Origin: Thalassobacterium sedimentorum
GTDB lineage: Bacteria; Verrucomicrobiota; Verrucomicrobiia; Opitutales; Coraliomargaritaceae
Length of the DNA: 64,000 nucleotides
Direction: 5' to 3'
NCBI RefSeq assembly: GCF_031127905.1
Contig: NZ_JARXIC010000014.1
Span: 51,798 to 115,797, forward strand
The stretch's first letter is position 1; every line of letters begins with the position of its first letter. Shown piece after piece: positions 1 through 7,439 of this stretch. The notes under the pieces are model-generated. The model was given only the letters and a program-made list of their open reading frames with translations, did no database searches and had not been told where the DNA came from. The position numbers and the translations under genes were made by a program.

Positions 1-1
1 A

Positions 2-139
2 ATGCGTTTGAGTGCGTTGATGATTGCAAAGAAGATTGCGGATAGCGCGGTTCCCATGTCCTTGTTGGCGGATCACCCAGAAGTGCGCTTCAGCTTCCTG
101 CGTTCCGGAATCGGCGAGGTCGAGGTGGACATGCACTAG
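2..139 (+). CDS. C-terminal end of an unrecognised protein (5'-truncated by window)
   Basis: An open frame enters from the left edge and stops with TAG at 137-139; about 45 residues are visible, ending in [11 protein letters not shown] methionine codon lies at position 2, but the real start is probably upstream of the window. I recognise no domain in so short a tail. It is followed by 96 noncoding bases and then a co-directional SGNH hydrolase gene. Function unknown. Confidence 0.5.
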   Translation: MRLSALMIAKKIADSAVPMSLLADHPEVRFSFLRSGIGEVEVDMH

Positions 140-235
140 CGCGTGAAATGAATCCTTGTGCTATCTCTGAGAACAAATATTCGGCTATTTTCAATTAATT
201 GTTGCTGTGTAGCTTTGCAGCTGTGGAATCGTTGA

Positions 236-901
236 ATGAATTTGCCACAGCTTTATGTTCTCGGGGATAGTATTTCGCTACAATACGGTCCTTTTTTAGA
301 AAGATTTGTTCAAGGCTATTATCGCTATGACCGAAAGGGGGGCGAGTCTGAGGCGTTTAAGGACTTAGACATTCCAGTGGGCGCGAATTGTGGTGATTCG
401 TCGCGTGTTCTAGAGATTGCGCAAGCATTGCTGGCGAATGATGAGTTTCGACCTCAGGTGATTCTAATGAATGCTGGCCTGCATGATATTAAGCGAGACG
501 TGCAGTCTGGCGAGATCCAAGTTCCCTTAGAGGCATATCGAGCTAATTTGAAAGCTGCAATTGAACTTTGCCAAGATAAGGGCATTGCGGTTGTTTGGGC
601 TCGAACCACTCCTGTCAGTGATGTTGTTCACAATTATCCAGGCGTGAACTTTTTTCGGCATAGTGCTGATTTAGTTGAATATAACGCAGTTGCGGATGAA
701 GTAATGCTAGAATGTGCTGTGCCCTCGATTGATCTTGAAGCTTTTACGGCAATTCTGAATGAGAAGGATCAAGCGTACTGCGATCATGTGCATTTCATTG
801 AATCTGTTCGCGAAAAACAGGGAATCTTCATCGCGGGATATTTGATCGCTAGATTGGCAATTCTGGCTCGTGCAAGTGGGGATGTAGCTTCACTGATTTG
901 A
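236..901 (+). CDS. SGNH/GDSL-family hydrolase, cytoplasmic
   Basis: A 221-residue protein with the SGNH hydrolase hallmarks: block I GDS at residues 10-12 (Ser12 the likely nucleophile), a block III-like segment NAGLHD near residues 79-84, and a C-terminal DHVH at 183-186 giving the Asp-His pair. The family hydrolyses ester bonds, in glycan loci usually acetyl groups on sugars; the substrate here is unknown. There is no signal peptide, so it should act in the cytoplasm. Its 3' end overlaps the convergent LacI gene by 53 bases. Block III normally has Gly-x-Asn-Asp, and here the Asn is replaced by His, so activity may differ from typical members. Confidence 0.8.
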   Translation: MNLPQLYVLGDSISLQYGPFLERFVQGYYRYDRKGGESEAFKDLDIPVGANCGDSSRVLEIAQALLANDEFRPQVILMNAGLHDIKRDVQSGEIQVPLEAYRANLKAAIELCQDKGIAVVWARTTPVSDVVHNYPGVNFFRHSADLVEYNAVADEVMLECAVPSIDLEAFTAILNEKDQAYCDHVHFIESVREKQGIFIAGYLIARLAILARASGDVASLI

Positions 902-1817
902 CTTCGGTCGGGATCCCGAATTGGTGATTTAGGCATAAGTGATGAATGATGCGTACGCCTTCAACGCCGATTGCTTGAGGGGCGTAGCTGATGCAGGGGA
1001 TTGTTGCTGGACATTCAAATTGACTGAGGAAGACTGTGCTCAGGTTGAATGAAGAGGTAGCATCAAAAGCTGCACGGTGTATTGTTAGTAATCCATCTAG
1101 GCGTTCTGACTGTAACCATCTTTTTACAGCTTTCGTATCATTGATCTTGTCAGAGTAAATTGCAGGTTTTTGTCCATCCAAGGAACTGAGGTAGGCACCA
1201 AGCCAACGGTGGGCAGTGCGCTCTTCATGGTGGGCATTAACTGCAAATCCAATCCGTTGGATGCCTTGCTTACGTAAATACTTGATCGCTAGTGTGGCTC
1301 CAGTGAAGTAATCGCTAGAGACTGCATGTAGGCTAGGTTTGTGTAGTAAGTTACTTAGGGACACAGCTGCAAAAGGTGTCCAGTCCCAATTGGGGTGCAA
1401 TTTTGAAGTGTGTGAGGGACCGATTAGGATTCCGCGAATCCCTTGGTGGTAGAATGTGCGTTGCAGGATGTCTTGGTGCTTTCGAGTCGTTGGGAGCTCG
1501 TGAAGAGCGAGTGAGTAACCCAAGCGCTCAGTTTCCGATTTTACTCCGCCAAAAACGGTTTGATTGTAGTTATTGGTCTCACACTCCAAATACACTAGCT
1601 GGCTGTTGTTTCCTTGGTTGGAGTTGGACCTATAGGCTGCAAGTGCGGAGAGCGCAGGATCGGGCTTGTAATTGAGTTGTTTGATGGCTGCTTGCACTTT
1701 GGCGATCGTCGCGGCTGCGACCGTGTTATTTTCACGCACGACTCTGGATACTGTCACGTGACTGACGCCAGCCAATTTGGCAACGTCACGAAGGCTTGCT
1801 CGGCGAGATGTATGCAT
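849..1817 (-). CDS. LacI-family transcriptional regulator
   Basis: A 322-residue protein beginning with a classical LacI helix-turn-helix (LRDVAKLAGVSHVTVSRVVR, residues 9-28) and the hinge region, followed by a periplasmic-binding-protein-like effector domain. LacI proteins bind palindromic operators as dimers and release or bind them on sensing a sugar. It is divergent from the beta-propeller gene starting near 1880, so it probably controls the operon running from 1880 to about 10.1 kb. A palindrome at 1844-1853 in the shared promoter region is a candidate operator. The effector domain is slightly short for the family (usual total length about 330-350) and its end overlaps the convergent hydrolase gene. 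Confidence 0.93.
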   Translation of the reverse strand: MHTSRRASLRDVAKLAGVSHVTVSRVVRENNTVAAATIAKVQAAIKQLNYKPDPALSALAAYRSNSNQGNNSQLVYLECETNNYNQTVFGGVKSETERLGYSLALHELPTTRKHQDILQRTFYHQGIRGILIGPSHTSKLHPNWDWTPFAAVSLSNLLHKPSLHAVSSDYFTGATLAIKYLRKQGIQRIGFAVNAHHEERTAHRWLGAYLSSLDGQKPAIYSDKINDTKAVKRWLQSERLDGLLTIHRAAFDATSSFNLSTVFLSQFECPATIPCISYAPQAIGVEGVRIIHHLCLNHQFGIPTEVKSVKLHPHLHEPELPI

Positions 1818-1843
1818 GATGTAACAGTGAACATTTTGCCCGT

Positions 1844-1853
1844 CTTGATCAAG
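1844..1853. promoter_or_regulatory. Candidate LacI operator (perfect 10-bp palindrome)
   Basis: CTTGATCAAG is a perfect palindrome in the 62-base gap between the divergent LacI gene (start 1817) and the downstream operon (start about 1880). The flanks add one further matched pair beyond a mismatch. Assignment to this LacI protein is inference from position. Confidence 0.4.
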
Positions 1854-1879
1854 TCATATGTTTCGTCTTGATTGGAAGC

Positions 1880-3271
1880 ATGGAAGAAAAAACTAAACCT
1901 CCTTTCTCTGTTTCTGGTGTTATTCCTTCACTTGCACAGGTTGCTGACTTTGGTCCACCTCGTAGTGAAATCGGTATTGGGTGCCTGATGCCATGGATGG
2001 GGAAACTCTACGTGCTAAATTACTCGTCACATTGTAGTCGCAGTGGAACTGGGACGGGCCTGCGGGTTATTGAAAACGATTTTAGTATGGAAATACACCC
2101 ATGCGCTGTGGATGGAACTTATGCAAATCGATTTGTTCACGCAGAGTCTAGTCAGTTAATCATTGGGCCTCATCTAATCGATACGGATCATAATGTCCGC
2201 ACTGTTGATGAGCTAGTCGAAACACGTCTGTGCGGTACGGCGAAGCATTTATCGGACCCTGTCAATTTTGTCTATATGCTTGGCATGGAGGGCGAAATGT
2301 TTGAGTTGAACGTGAAGACGCTAGAGACCAAACTGTTGTTTGATTTAACGAAGGAACTCGGGACCCCCGGGGAGGGATCTTGTCATTTTAAAGATTGTTA
2401 CTGCGCCCATGGACGTTTGGTTGTGGTTAATAATGATTACAGTGAAGCTGAATTTCTCGGTGAAAAGCGTGAAGGCAATCTCTCAGAGTATGATGGCGAG
2501 AAGTGGGTGACTATTGAGCATAAGCCATTTGTCGGTGTGAACGGCCTAGGTGTTTTTGGGAATACGATTTTTGCGAATGGTTGGGATCGTGCGTCTGCAA
2601 TTTTGAAAGTCTTTACGGATGCAGATAAAACATGGCGCACTTACCGCCTGCCGAAGGCGTCTCACTGCTGGGAGCACAAATGGCAGACGGAATGGCCGCG
2701 TATTCGTTCGACGGAGCACGAGCGCCTATTGATGGATCATCACGGAATGTTTTATGAGCTTTCGCCGTGGGCTTTTGGGAATCAAGTTTGGGGCATTCGG
2801 CCGATCTCCACGCACTTGTGGGTTCATGGGGATTTCTGCACGTGGAATGGAATGCTAGTTGTTGGTTCCGATAACGCTAGCTATGAACTGAATGGTAATC
2901 TTCAGTGTGGCCAGCCTCAGTCTGGCTTGTGGTTTGGACGGACGGATGATCTCTGGAATCTTGGTAAGCCTAAGGGCTGGGGAGGGCCATGGTGGGAGGA
3001 CGCTGTCATTGCTGATGAGCCCTCAGATCCTTATTTGATGACTGGATTTGATAAGAAGAGTCTACACCTGAGCCAAGATAGTGAGAAAGCGGTTAGCTTT
3101 AAGGTCGAGGTTGATTTTCTTGGCTGCGCTGCTTGGAAAACCTATAAGATCATTGAAGTTCCTGCTGGTGGCTATGTGCCTCATGTTTTTGCAGATGGCT
3201 TTAATGCGCATTGGATTCGTATTACTGCGCTGTCGGATTGTACCGCCACGGCGCAACTTCATTACACCTAA
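1880..3271 (+). CDS. Predicted beta-propeller-like protein of unknown function
   Basis: A 463-residue protein if started at ATG 1880; the frame is open from TTG 1868. It has no signal peptide, so it is probably cytoplasmic. The sequence is rich in aromatic and Gly-Asn-Asp turns with repeated short strands (for example GKLYVLNYSSH, GRLVVVNNDYS, GNTIFANGWD, NGMLVVGSDNAS), which is what multi-bladed propellers look like, but I do not recognise a named family. The last 60 residues look like a separate beta-sandwich. It is the first gene of the run that continues with a PEP-CTERM protein, a beta-helix protein, a pseudopilin and FAD oxidoreductase, and lies divergent to a LacI regulator. A role in glycan handling is suggested only by context. 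Confidence 0.6.
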   Translation: MEEKTKPPFSVSGVIPSLAQVADFGPPRSEIGIGCLMPWMGKLYVLNYSSHCSRSGTGTGLRVIENDFSMEIHPCAVDGTYANRFVHAESSQLIIGPHLIDTDHNVRTVDELVETRLCGTAKHLSDPVNFVYMLGMEGEMFELNVKTLETKLLFDLTKELGTPGEGSCHFKDCYCAHGRLVVVNNDYSEAEFLGEKREGNLSEYDGEKWVTIEHKPFVGVNGLGVFGNTIFANGWDRASAILKVFTDADKTWRTYRLPKASHCWEHKWQTEWPRIRSTEHERLLMDHHGMFYELSPWAFGNQVWGIRPISTHLWVHGDFCTWNGMLVVGSDNASYELNGNLQCGQPQSGLWFGRTDDLWNLGKPKGWGGPWWEDAVIADEPSDPYLMTGFDKKSLHLSQDSEKAVSFKVEVDFLGCAAWKTYKIIEVPAGGYVPHVFADGFNAHWIRITALSDCTATAQLHYT

Positions 3272-3367
3272 GAGCTTCAGGCCCTATGGCAAAGTGTCTA
3301 TTTATGAAAAAACTCTGACAATCTGCTTAGCTAGGAGAGTTAAGTTATCACCCCCAAAAATAAAGAT

Positions 3368-4237
3368 ATGAAAAATAAAACAAAACTCATTACTTCACTG
3401 GTATTCGCCGCATCATTTATGGGCGCTCGCCTTTTAGGGGCTTTGGTAGTTCCCGACGATAATGTCTACTATACTTCATTTGAGACACCCGATTACGCTT
3501 TGGGAAATGTTGTGGGGCAGGACGGGTGGACTCTCAGCGGTACGACTGCAACTACTGCTGCAGAAATTGTTGTGAATGGTGAGGTTGATTATCTTGGTGG
3601 CGACCAAATGTTAAGACTTAAGAATGCAACCTGGCCTAGTGGCACTCCTCGTGGCACGCCCATTGTTAACAATGAATTCACCGATACAGCAATGACTGAC
3701 AAGTTATACTTTTCGGGGGTGACTGCTTTCTCTGGAACGATTACAGAGAATGAGACGGGGATCATTTCCCGATTTTACTTGAATAATGCTAGTAATAGTT
3801 TTTACGGGGCTGCCTTTGGGATTCATCAGGATATCACTAATGATAATGAGCTTCACTTCTTTTACATGAATACCAGCGGTTCTGCTGTTTCATTTGGTAC
3901 GGCACAAGCCGCGGCAGACACGTTTTATCGATTTGAAATTGATATGGATATCGCGGCAAAATCATATGAGATTAAAGTTTTTGATTATGAGAGTGATAGC
4001 CTGATTGCAACTAGTGATTCTGGAGTATTTCGTGGGGATACTGCAATGAGTATCAACTACCTGAGAGTGTCGAACTCTAGTAGTATAACTACTGATAATT
4101 ATGAGACTTATTATGATGAAATCGTAATCAGTAGCACGCCGATCCCTGAATCACGATCTCTACCTGTTTATCTCGGCTTAGCGTCATTTCTATTTGTTTT
4201 GAACAGAAGACGTCCGAGTCGTTCCTTTTCTGCGTAA
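3368..4237 (+). CDS. PEP-CTERM sorting-domain protein, surface-exposed
   Basis: A 289-residue secreted protein. Residues 1-25 form a signal peptide (KNKTKLITSLVFAASFMGAR region, cleavage near Ala-Leu). The middle is a Thr/Ser/Asn-rich beta-sandwich of concanavalin-like appearance. The C-terminus has a PEP-CTERM tripartite tail: a variant motif IPES near residue 262, a hydrophobic segment (YLGLASFLFVLN) and an Arg-rich end. Such tails are handled by an exosortase/archaeosortase system, none of which is in this window. It sits 96 bases after the propeller gene and 52 before a secreted beta-helix gene. Probably a surface glycan-binding or matrix protein; ligand unknown. Confidence 0.75.
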   Translation: MKNKTKLITSLVFAASFMGARLLGALVVPDDNVYYTSFETPDYALGNVVGQDGWTLSGTTATTAAEIVVNGEVDYLGGDQMLRLKNATWPSGTPRGTPIVNNEFTDTAMTDKLYFSGVTAFSGTITENETGIISRFYLNNASNSFYGAAFGIHQDITNDNELHFFYMNTSGSAVSFGTAQAAADTFYRFEIDMDIAAKSYEIKVFDYESDSLIATSDSGVFRGDTAMSINYLRVSNSSSITTDNYETYYDEIVISSTPIPESRSLPVYLGLASFLFVLNRRRPSRSFSA

Positions 4238-4289
4238 TGAGTCGTCGCCAATTATAATTTTTGATCAGTCCCAATCCTATATATCTTTT

Positions 4290-5726
4290 ATGTATCCTTT
4301 TAAAATACTATTCATATCTATTCTGAGCGTGCTTTGTCTTTCTTTTGTGGAAGCTCAGTCAACTCCGGCGGATTTACTTGAGAGCGCTTCTTCAGGTTCC
4401 GATGTCAGTACAGTTAATGTGGGAGATAATCCCGACGTCTTCACTCATCCTACGAAAGTTCTAACGGATGCATTTAATAGTGATGTTAAGAAGGTGATTG
4501 TTCCAAATTTAGGAAAGCCATACATCGTGGACCCTATTTTAGTTAAGCATGGTGAAAAAGAGATCGTGTTTGAGCCTGGTGTTGTCATTCTGGCGAAGAA
4601 GGGGAGTTTTAAATCCAAGATGGATTCTTTGGTTCGTCTTGAAAATGTCAAAAATGTGACCCTTCGAGGCAATGGAGCGACGTTCCGTATGAATCGGGAA
4701 GATTACCTTCAAGACGACTACGAACCATCGGAACACCGCCATGCTTTAAGTATTGCGGCTTGCGATGGCATTTTGATTGAAGACCTCAATGTAGAAGAAT
4801 CGGGTGGTGACGGGGTTTACATTGGTGGTGCGTATTATCACCGGCTTCCTGTTCCCGAAGATAGTGTGAAAATTACGTGGACGGCCAAGGATGGCCGGCA
4901 GGTGACGCGCTGGGAATTGCCTGTTTCTAAAAATATTACAATTAGAAGAGTGGTTGCGGATCGGAACCATCGTCAGGGGCTCTCCTTAATCACTGGTGTA
5001 AACATTCTGATTGAAGATTGTGTTTTCAAAAATACGAGTGGTACGCCGCCGATGCACGGTCTGTGCATCGAACCCGCCACGCTTCGCAATCAGTTGAAGA
5101 ATGTGGTCGTCCGAAATTGTATTTCCGAAAATAATGACAGCGCAGGTTTTTCAATTTATTTACGTAAGTTGAAGCAGTCCTCAGAACCAGTCGATATCTT
5201 GATTGAAGATTGTCAAGTCCGTGGAAGCAAAGGCTCTGGACTGATTGTTGGTGCCATTGGTAACCGGGAAGACGAAGGTGTTTCGACTCATATCACTTTC
5301 AAAGATTGTCTCGTTATGGACACTGAAAAGTCCGGCATTTATGTTTATGACAAGAGTTATAACACGGGGGAAGTGGTCTTTCAAAATTGTATATTGTGGG
5401 ATGTCGCAAAGAGCAATATTGGAGGTTTGATCTCTCCGGAAGCTGCTGAAGTTGAGAACTCAAGGCGGCTACCTCCAGTGGCTCCGATTGCCTTTTACTT
5501 GCGCCGTCAATCAGACCTAACCAATCATTTTGGGGGTATATTTTTCGATAATTGTCTGGTTAAAGATCAAGGAGGTCGCCCAGTCATCGGGCAAGCGGCT
5601 TATTTGGGGATCAAGGATCTGAAGATTTCTAATATACGTGGAACGATTCTGACGACAGAGGAAAATCCAACCGTAGATTTGGGGCCATATACCTCAGATA
5701 TGTCTTTAGAGGTGATTTCGCAGTAG
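4290..5726 (+). CDS. Secreted right-handed parallel beta-helix protein (pectinase-like fold)
   Basis: A 478-residue protein with a clear signal peptide (residues 1-22, ending VEAQ). From about residue 85 to 450 it carries successive beta-helix coils of the type nITIRRVVADRN, NILIEDCVFKN, KNVVVRNCISEN, DILIEDCQVRGS, the pattern of polysaccharide lyases, GH28-type and related enzymes. Together with the neighbouring esterases and oxidoreductase this suggests cleavage of an acidic polysaccharide outside the cell, but no catalytic signature of one CAZy family can be assigned by eye. It lies between the PEP-CTERM gene and the pseudopilin gene (31-base gap), probably one transcript. Confidence 0.78.
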   Translation: MYPFKILFISILSVLCLSFVEAQSTPADLLESASSGSDVSTVNVGDNPDVFTHPTKVLTDAFNSDVKKVIVPNLGKPYIVDPILVKHGEKEIVFEPGVVILAKKGSFKSKMDSLVRLENVKNVTLRGNGATFRMNREDYLQDDYEPSEHRHALSIAACDGILIEDLNVEESGGDGVYIGGAYYHRLPVPEDSVKITWTAKDGRQVTRWELPVSKNITIRRVVADRNHRQGLSLITGVNILIEDCVFKNTSGTPPMHGLCIEPATLRNQLKNVVVRNCISENNDSAGFSIYLRKLKQSSEPVDILIEDCQVRGSKGSGLIVGAIGNREDEGVSTHITFKDCLVMDTEKSGIYVYDKSYNTGEVVFQNCILWDVAKSNIGGLISPEAAEVENSRRLPPVAPIAFYLRRQSDLTNHFGGIFFDNCLVKDQGGRPVIGQAAYLGIKDLKISNIRGTILTTEENPTVDLGPYTSDMSLEVISQ

Positions 5727-5757
5727 AACCTTTCCTCCAATCACTTTAAGCAGCGGT

Positions 5758-6474
5758 ATGCGCGAACAGAGACAGAATAGGACTGAGGGTGATGCCTTTA
5801 CTCTAATCGAGCTTCTAGCAGTGATCGCTGTGATTGCGGTTTTGATGGCGATATTGATTCCAGTCGTTGGATCAATTCGCAGTCGTGCCGAGTCGATGGA
5901 GTGCGTCTCCAATCTCAAATCGATTGGGCAGGCGGCTCTTCTTTATTCCGCGGCGCATCAGAATAATCTTGTTCCGTTGCGTATGGATCCAGTTGGAGAC
6001 CCCGCCGGGTTTTGGTACGACCATCTATATGAGTATGTCGATCGGGAGCCGGGACGCGCGGGGCGCTATGTTGGTGGCGTGAAGCAGGAAGATCCTACCT
6101 TCCTCTGTCCCACCGTTGGAAGAAGATATGTTATTAATAGAATCTGTGGTTGGAATGGTCACGGTGATAAGGGAATTATGCCATGGTACATCAAAATGGG
6201 GCAAGGATTTGTAGAGAATGAGACCATTCAGCTGCCAGGAGATCTTTCGCGAACGGCTTGGTTTGCTGATCCGATGGAATCGGGGGATGGGTATTTTCTT
6301 CCAGAAAACTACAACGCTACAAATAACAACTTCATCGGGTTTCCGCATTCCGACTCATGCAATGTTCTTTTTATGGACGGTCATGTTGAGAATATTCCAA
6401 ATCCGGATTTTGTAAATAACCCTTCTTTGCTTAGCGAGCGTAAATGGGTTGGCTTTTTCGGGAAGAATCCATGA
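5758..6474 (+). CDS. Prepilin-type N-methylation protein with H-X9-DG motif (pseudopilin)
   Basis: A 238-residue protein with a type IV prepilin N-terminus: a polar leader, then FTLIELL at residues 14-20 with Glu at mature position 5, and a hydrophobic helix to about residue 37. The residue before the cleavage point is Ala rather than the usual Gly. Near the C-terminus His, nine residues, then Asp-Gly (FMDGHVE) match the prepilin-associated H-X9-DG motif common in Planctomycetes and Verrucomicrobia. Such proteins are processed by a prepilin peptidase and are thought to be exposed through a type II secretion/type IV pilus machine. Its TGA overlaps the next gene's ATG (ATGA), so a surface protein is translationally coupled to cytoplasmic enzymes. 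Confidence 0.88.
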   Translation: MREQRQNRTEGDAFTLIELLAVIAVIAVLMAILIPVVGSIRSRAESMECVSNLKSIGQAALLYSAAHQNNLVPLRMDPVGDPAGFWYDHLYEYVDREPGRAGRYVGGVKQEDPTFLCPTVGRRYVINRICGWNGHGDKGIMPWYIKMGQGFVENETIQLPGDLSRTAWFADPMESGDGYFLPENYNATNNNFIGFPHSDSCNVLFMDGHVENIPNPDFVNNPSLLSERKWVGFFGKNP

Positions 6475-7439
6475 AATATTTATCTACCTATTATTTTCAC
6501 GGGCAGGATCTTTGCGTGGTTCCTCGGCATGTCCGAGAGGATGTTGCGTGGATGGTTGATCATCAGGTTGATGGGGTCTTTGTGGGGATGCATGATGCAG
6601 ACTTGATGGGAGGGAATACCGCAATGGTCTGTGAGATTATTCGCAGCGCGGGCTTGGATGTATGGCTGATCCCCTCGCGTTTAGGAGGTCTGATGGCTGG
6701 TTGGGGCCGACAGCCAAGCTTCCTGTCGGTGAATCATCCTGAATGGTGGGCTTATTCTGCTGATGGTAGTCCACGGACTTGCTTCGGCCCTCAGGTGAGT
6801 GTGTTTCATCCAGAGGTTCCAGATGCGATCGCGGACACTGTTGGAGAAATGCTGAAGCAGTGTCCCGCGACTGGTATTGTTTGGGATGAACTGAAAACCC
6901 TGAGTGGGGAGGACCATAGTCAGCTAGCGATTGAATCGCTAGGACGTCCCGCCAATGAGGAGGATCTGGTCGAAGCTACTGTGAACTGCTTTTCTTTAAT
7001 CAATTGTCGTCTCAAACGAAAAATATCTGACCTTCGGATTGCATGCTTTCTATTTGCATCTGTCAAACAGCAGTACGTCGAGCATTGTGCGACTATAGAC
7101 TTGCTGGATGAATTTGGCTGTGATGGGAAGTGCTACAAGCCTGGTGAAAGTGATATTGGAGAAGGCGGCTCAGATAAGGTGTTGATGGGAGGGAATGATA
7201 AGCGTTTTGCCGCCGCTGCAGTGAAAAACAATTGCACCCCATTCACATTGCTTGAAACGCAGTTGCTCGATGAGAGGACCTTGGAACTCAGTCTTTCGCG
7301 AATGCCAGAATACCTGCAGACAAAAAACGGACATTTGGCATTCTATTACTATCCTTATGGTCTCGCCGATCCTGAACGTTTTATGCCAGCGATCGGGAAG
7401 ATGTTGTCTACTTGGCGATCCGGAGATATTTCCTTATGA
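6471..7439 (+). CDS. Putative TIM-barrel glycosidase-like protein, cytoplasmic
   Basis: A 322-residue protein starting at ATG 6471, chosen because it overlaps the upstream stop as ATGA; an in-frame ATG at 6444 would add nine residues inside the upstream gene. No signal peptide. The alternation of strand and helix segments (VDGVFVGMHDADL, LDVWLIPSRLGGL, TGIVWDELKTL, RIACFLFASVK, YYYPYGL) and the phrase NHPEWWAYSADGSPR resemble (beta/alpha)8 glycosidase-like proteins. Acidic residues at the ends of strands (MHDAD, WDELK) could be catalytic. I cannot assign a CAZy family. It is coupled at both ends by ATGA overlaps to the pseudopilin and the FAD oxidoreductase, so it probably works on the same substrate as the latter. 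Confidence 0.6.
   Translation: MKYLSTYYFHGQDLCVVPRHVREDVAWMVDHQVDGVFVGMHDADLMGGNTAMVCEIIRSAGLDVWLIPSRLGGLMAGWGRQPSFLSVNHPEWWAYSADGSPRTCFGPQVSVFHPEVPDAIADTVGEMLKQCPATGIVWDELKTLSGEDHSQLAIESLGRPANEEDLVEATVNCFSLINCRLKRKISDLRIACFLFASVKQQYVEHCATIDLLDEFGCDGKCYKPGESDIGEGGSDKVLMGGNDKRFAAAAVKNNCTPFTLLETQLLDERTLELSLSRMPEYLQTKNGHLAFYYYPYGLADPERFMPAIGKMLSTWRSGDISL

Noticed and set aside
192..201. Perfect palindrome CAATTAATTG 34 bases before the first SGNH gene
   Set aside because: Only 10 bp and fully AT-rich except the ends, so chance is a good explanation; no regulator gene adjoins.
1376..1871. Two plus-strand open frames (1376-1675 and 1614-1871) across the LacI gene
   Set aside because: Both are antisense to a complete LacI gene and show no domain.
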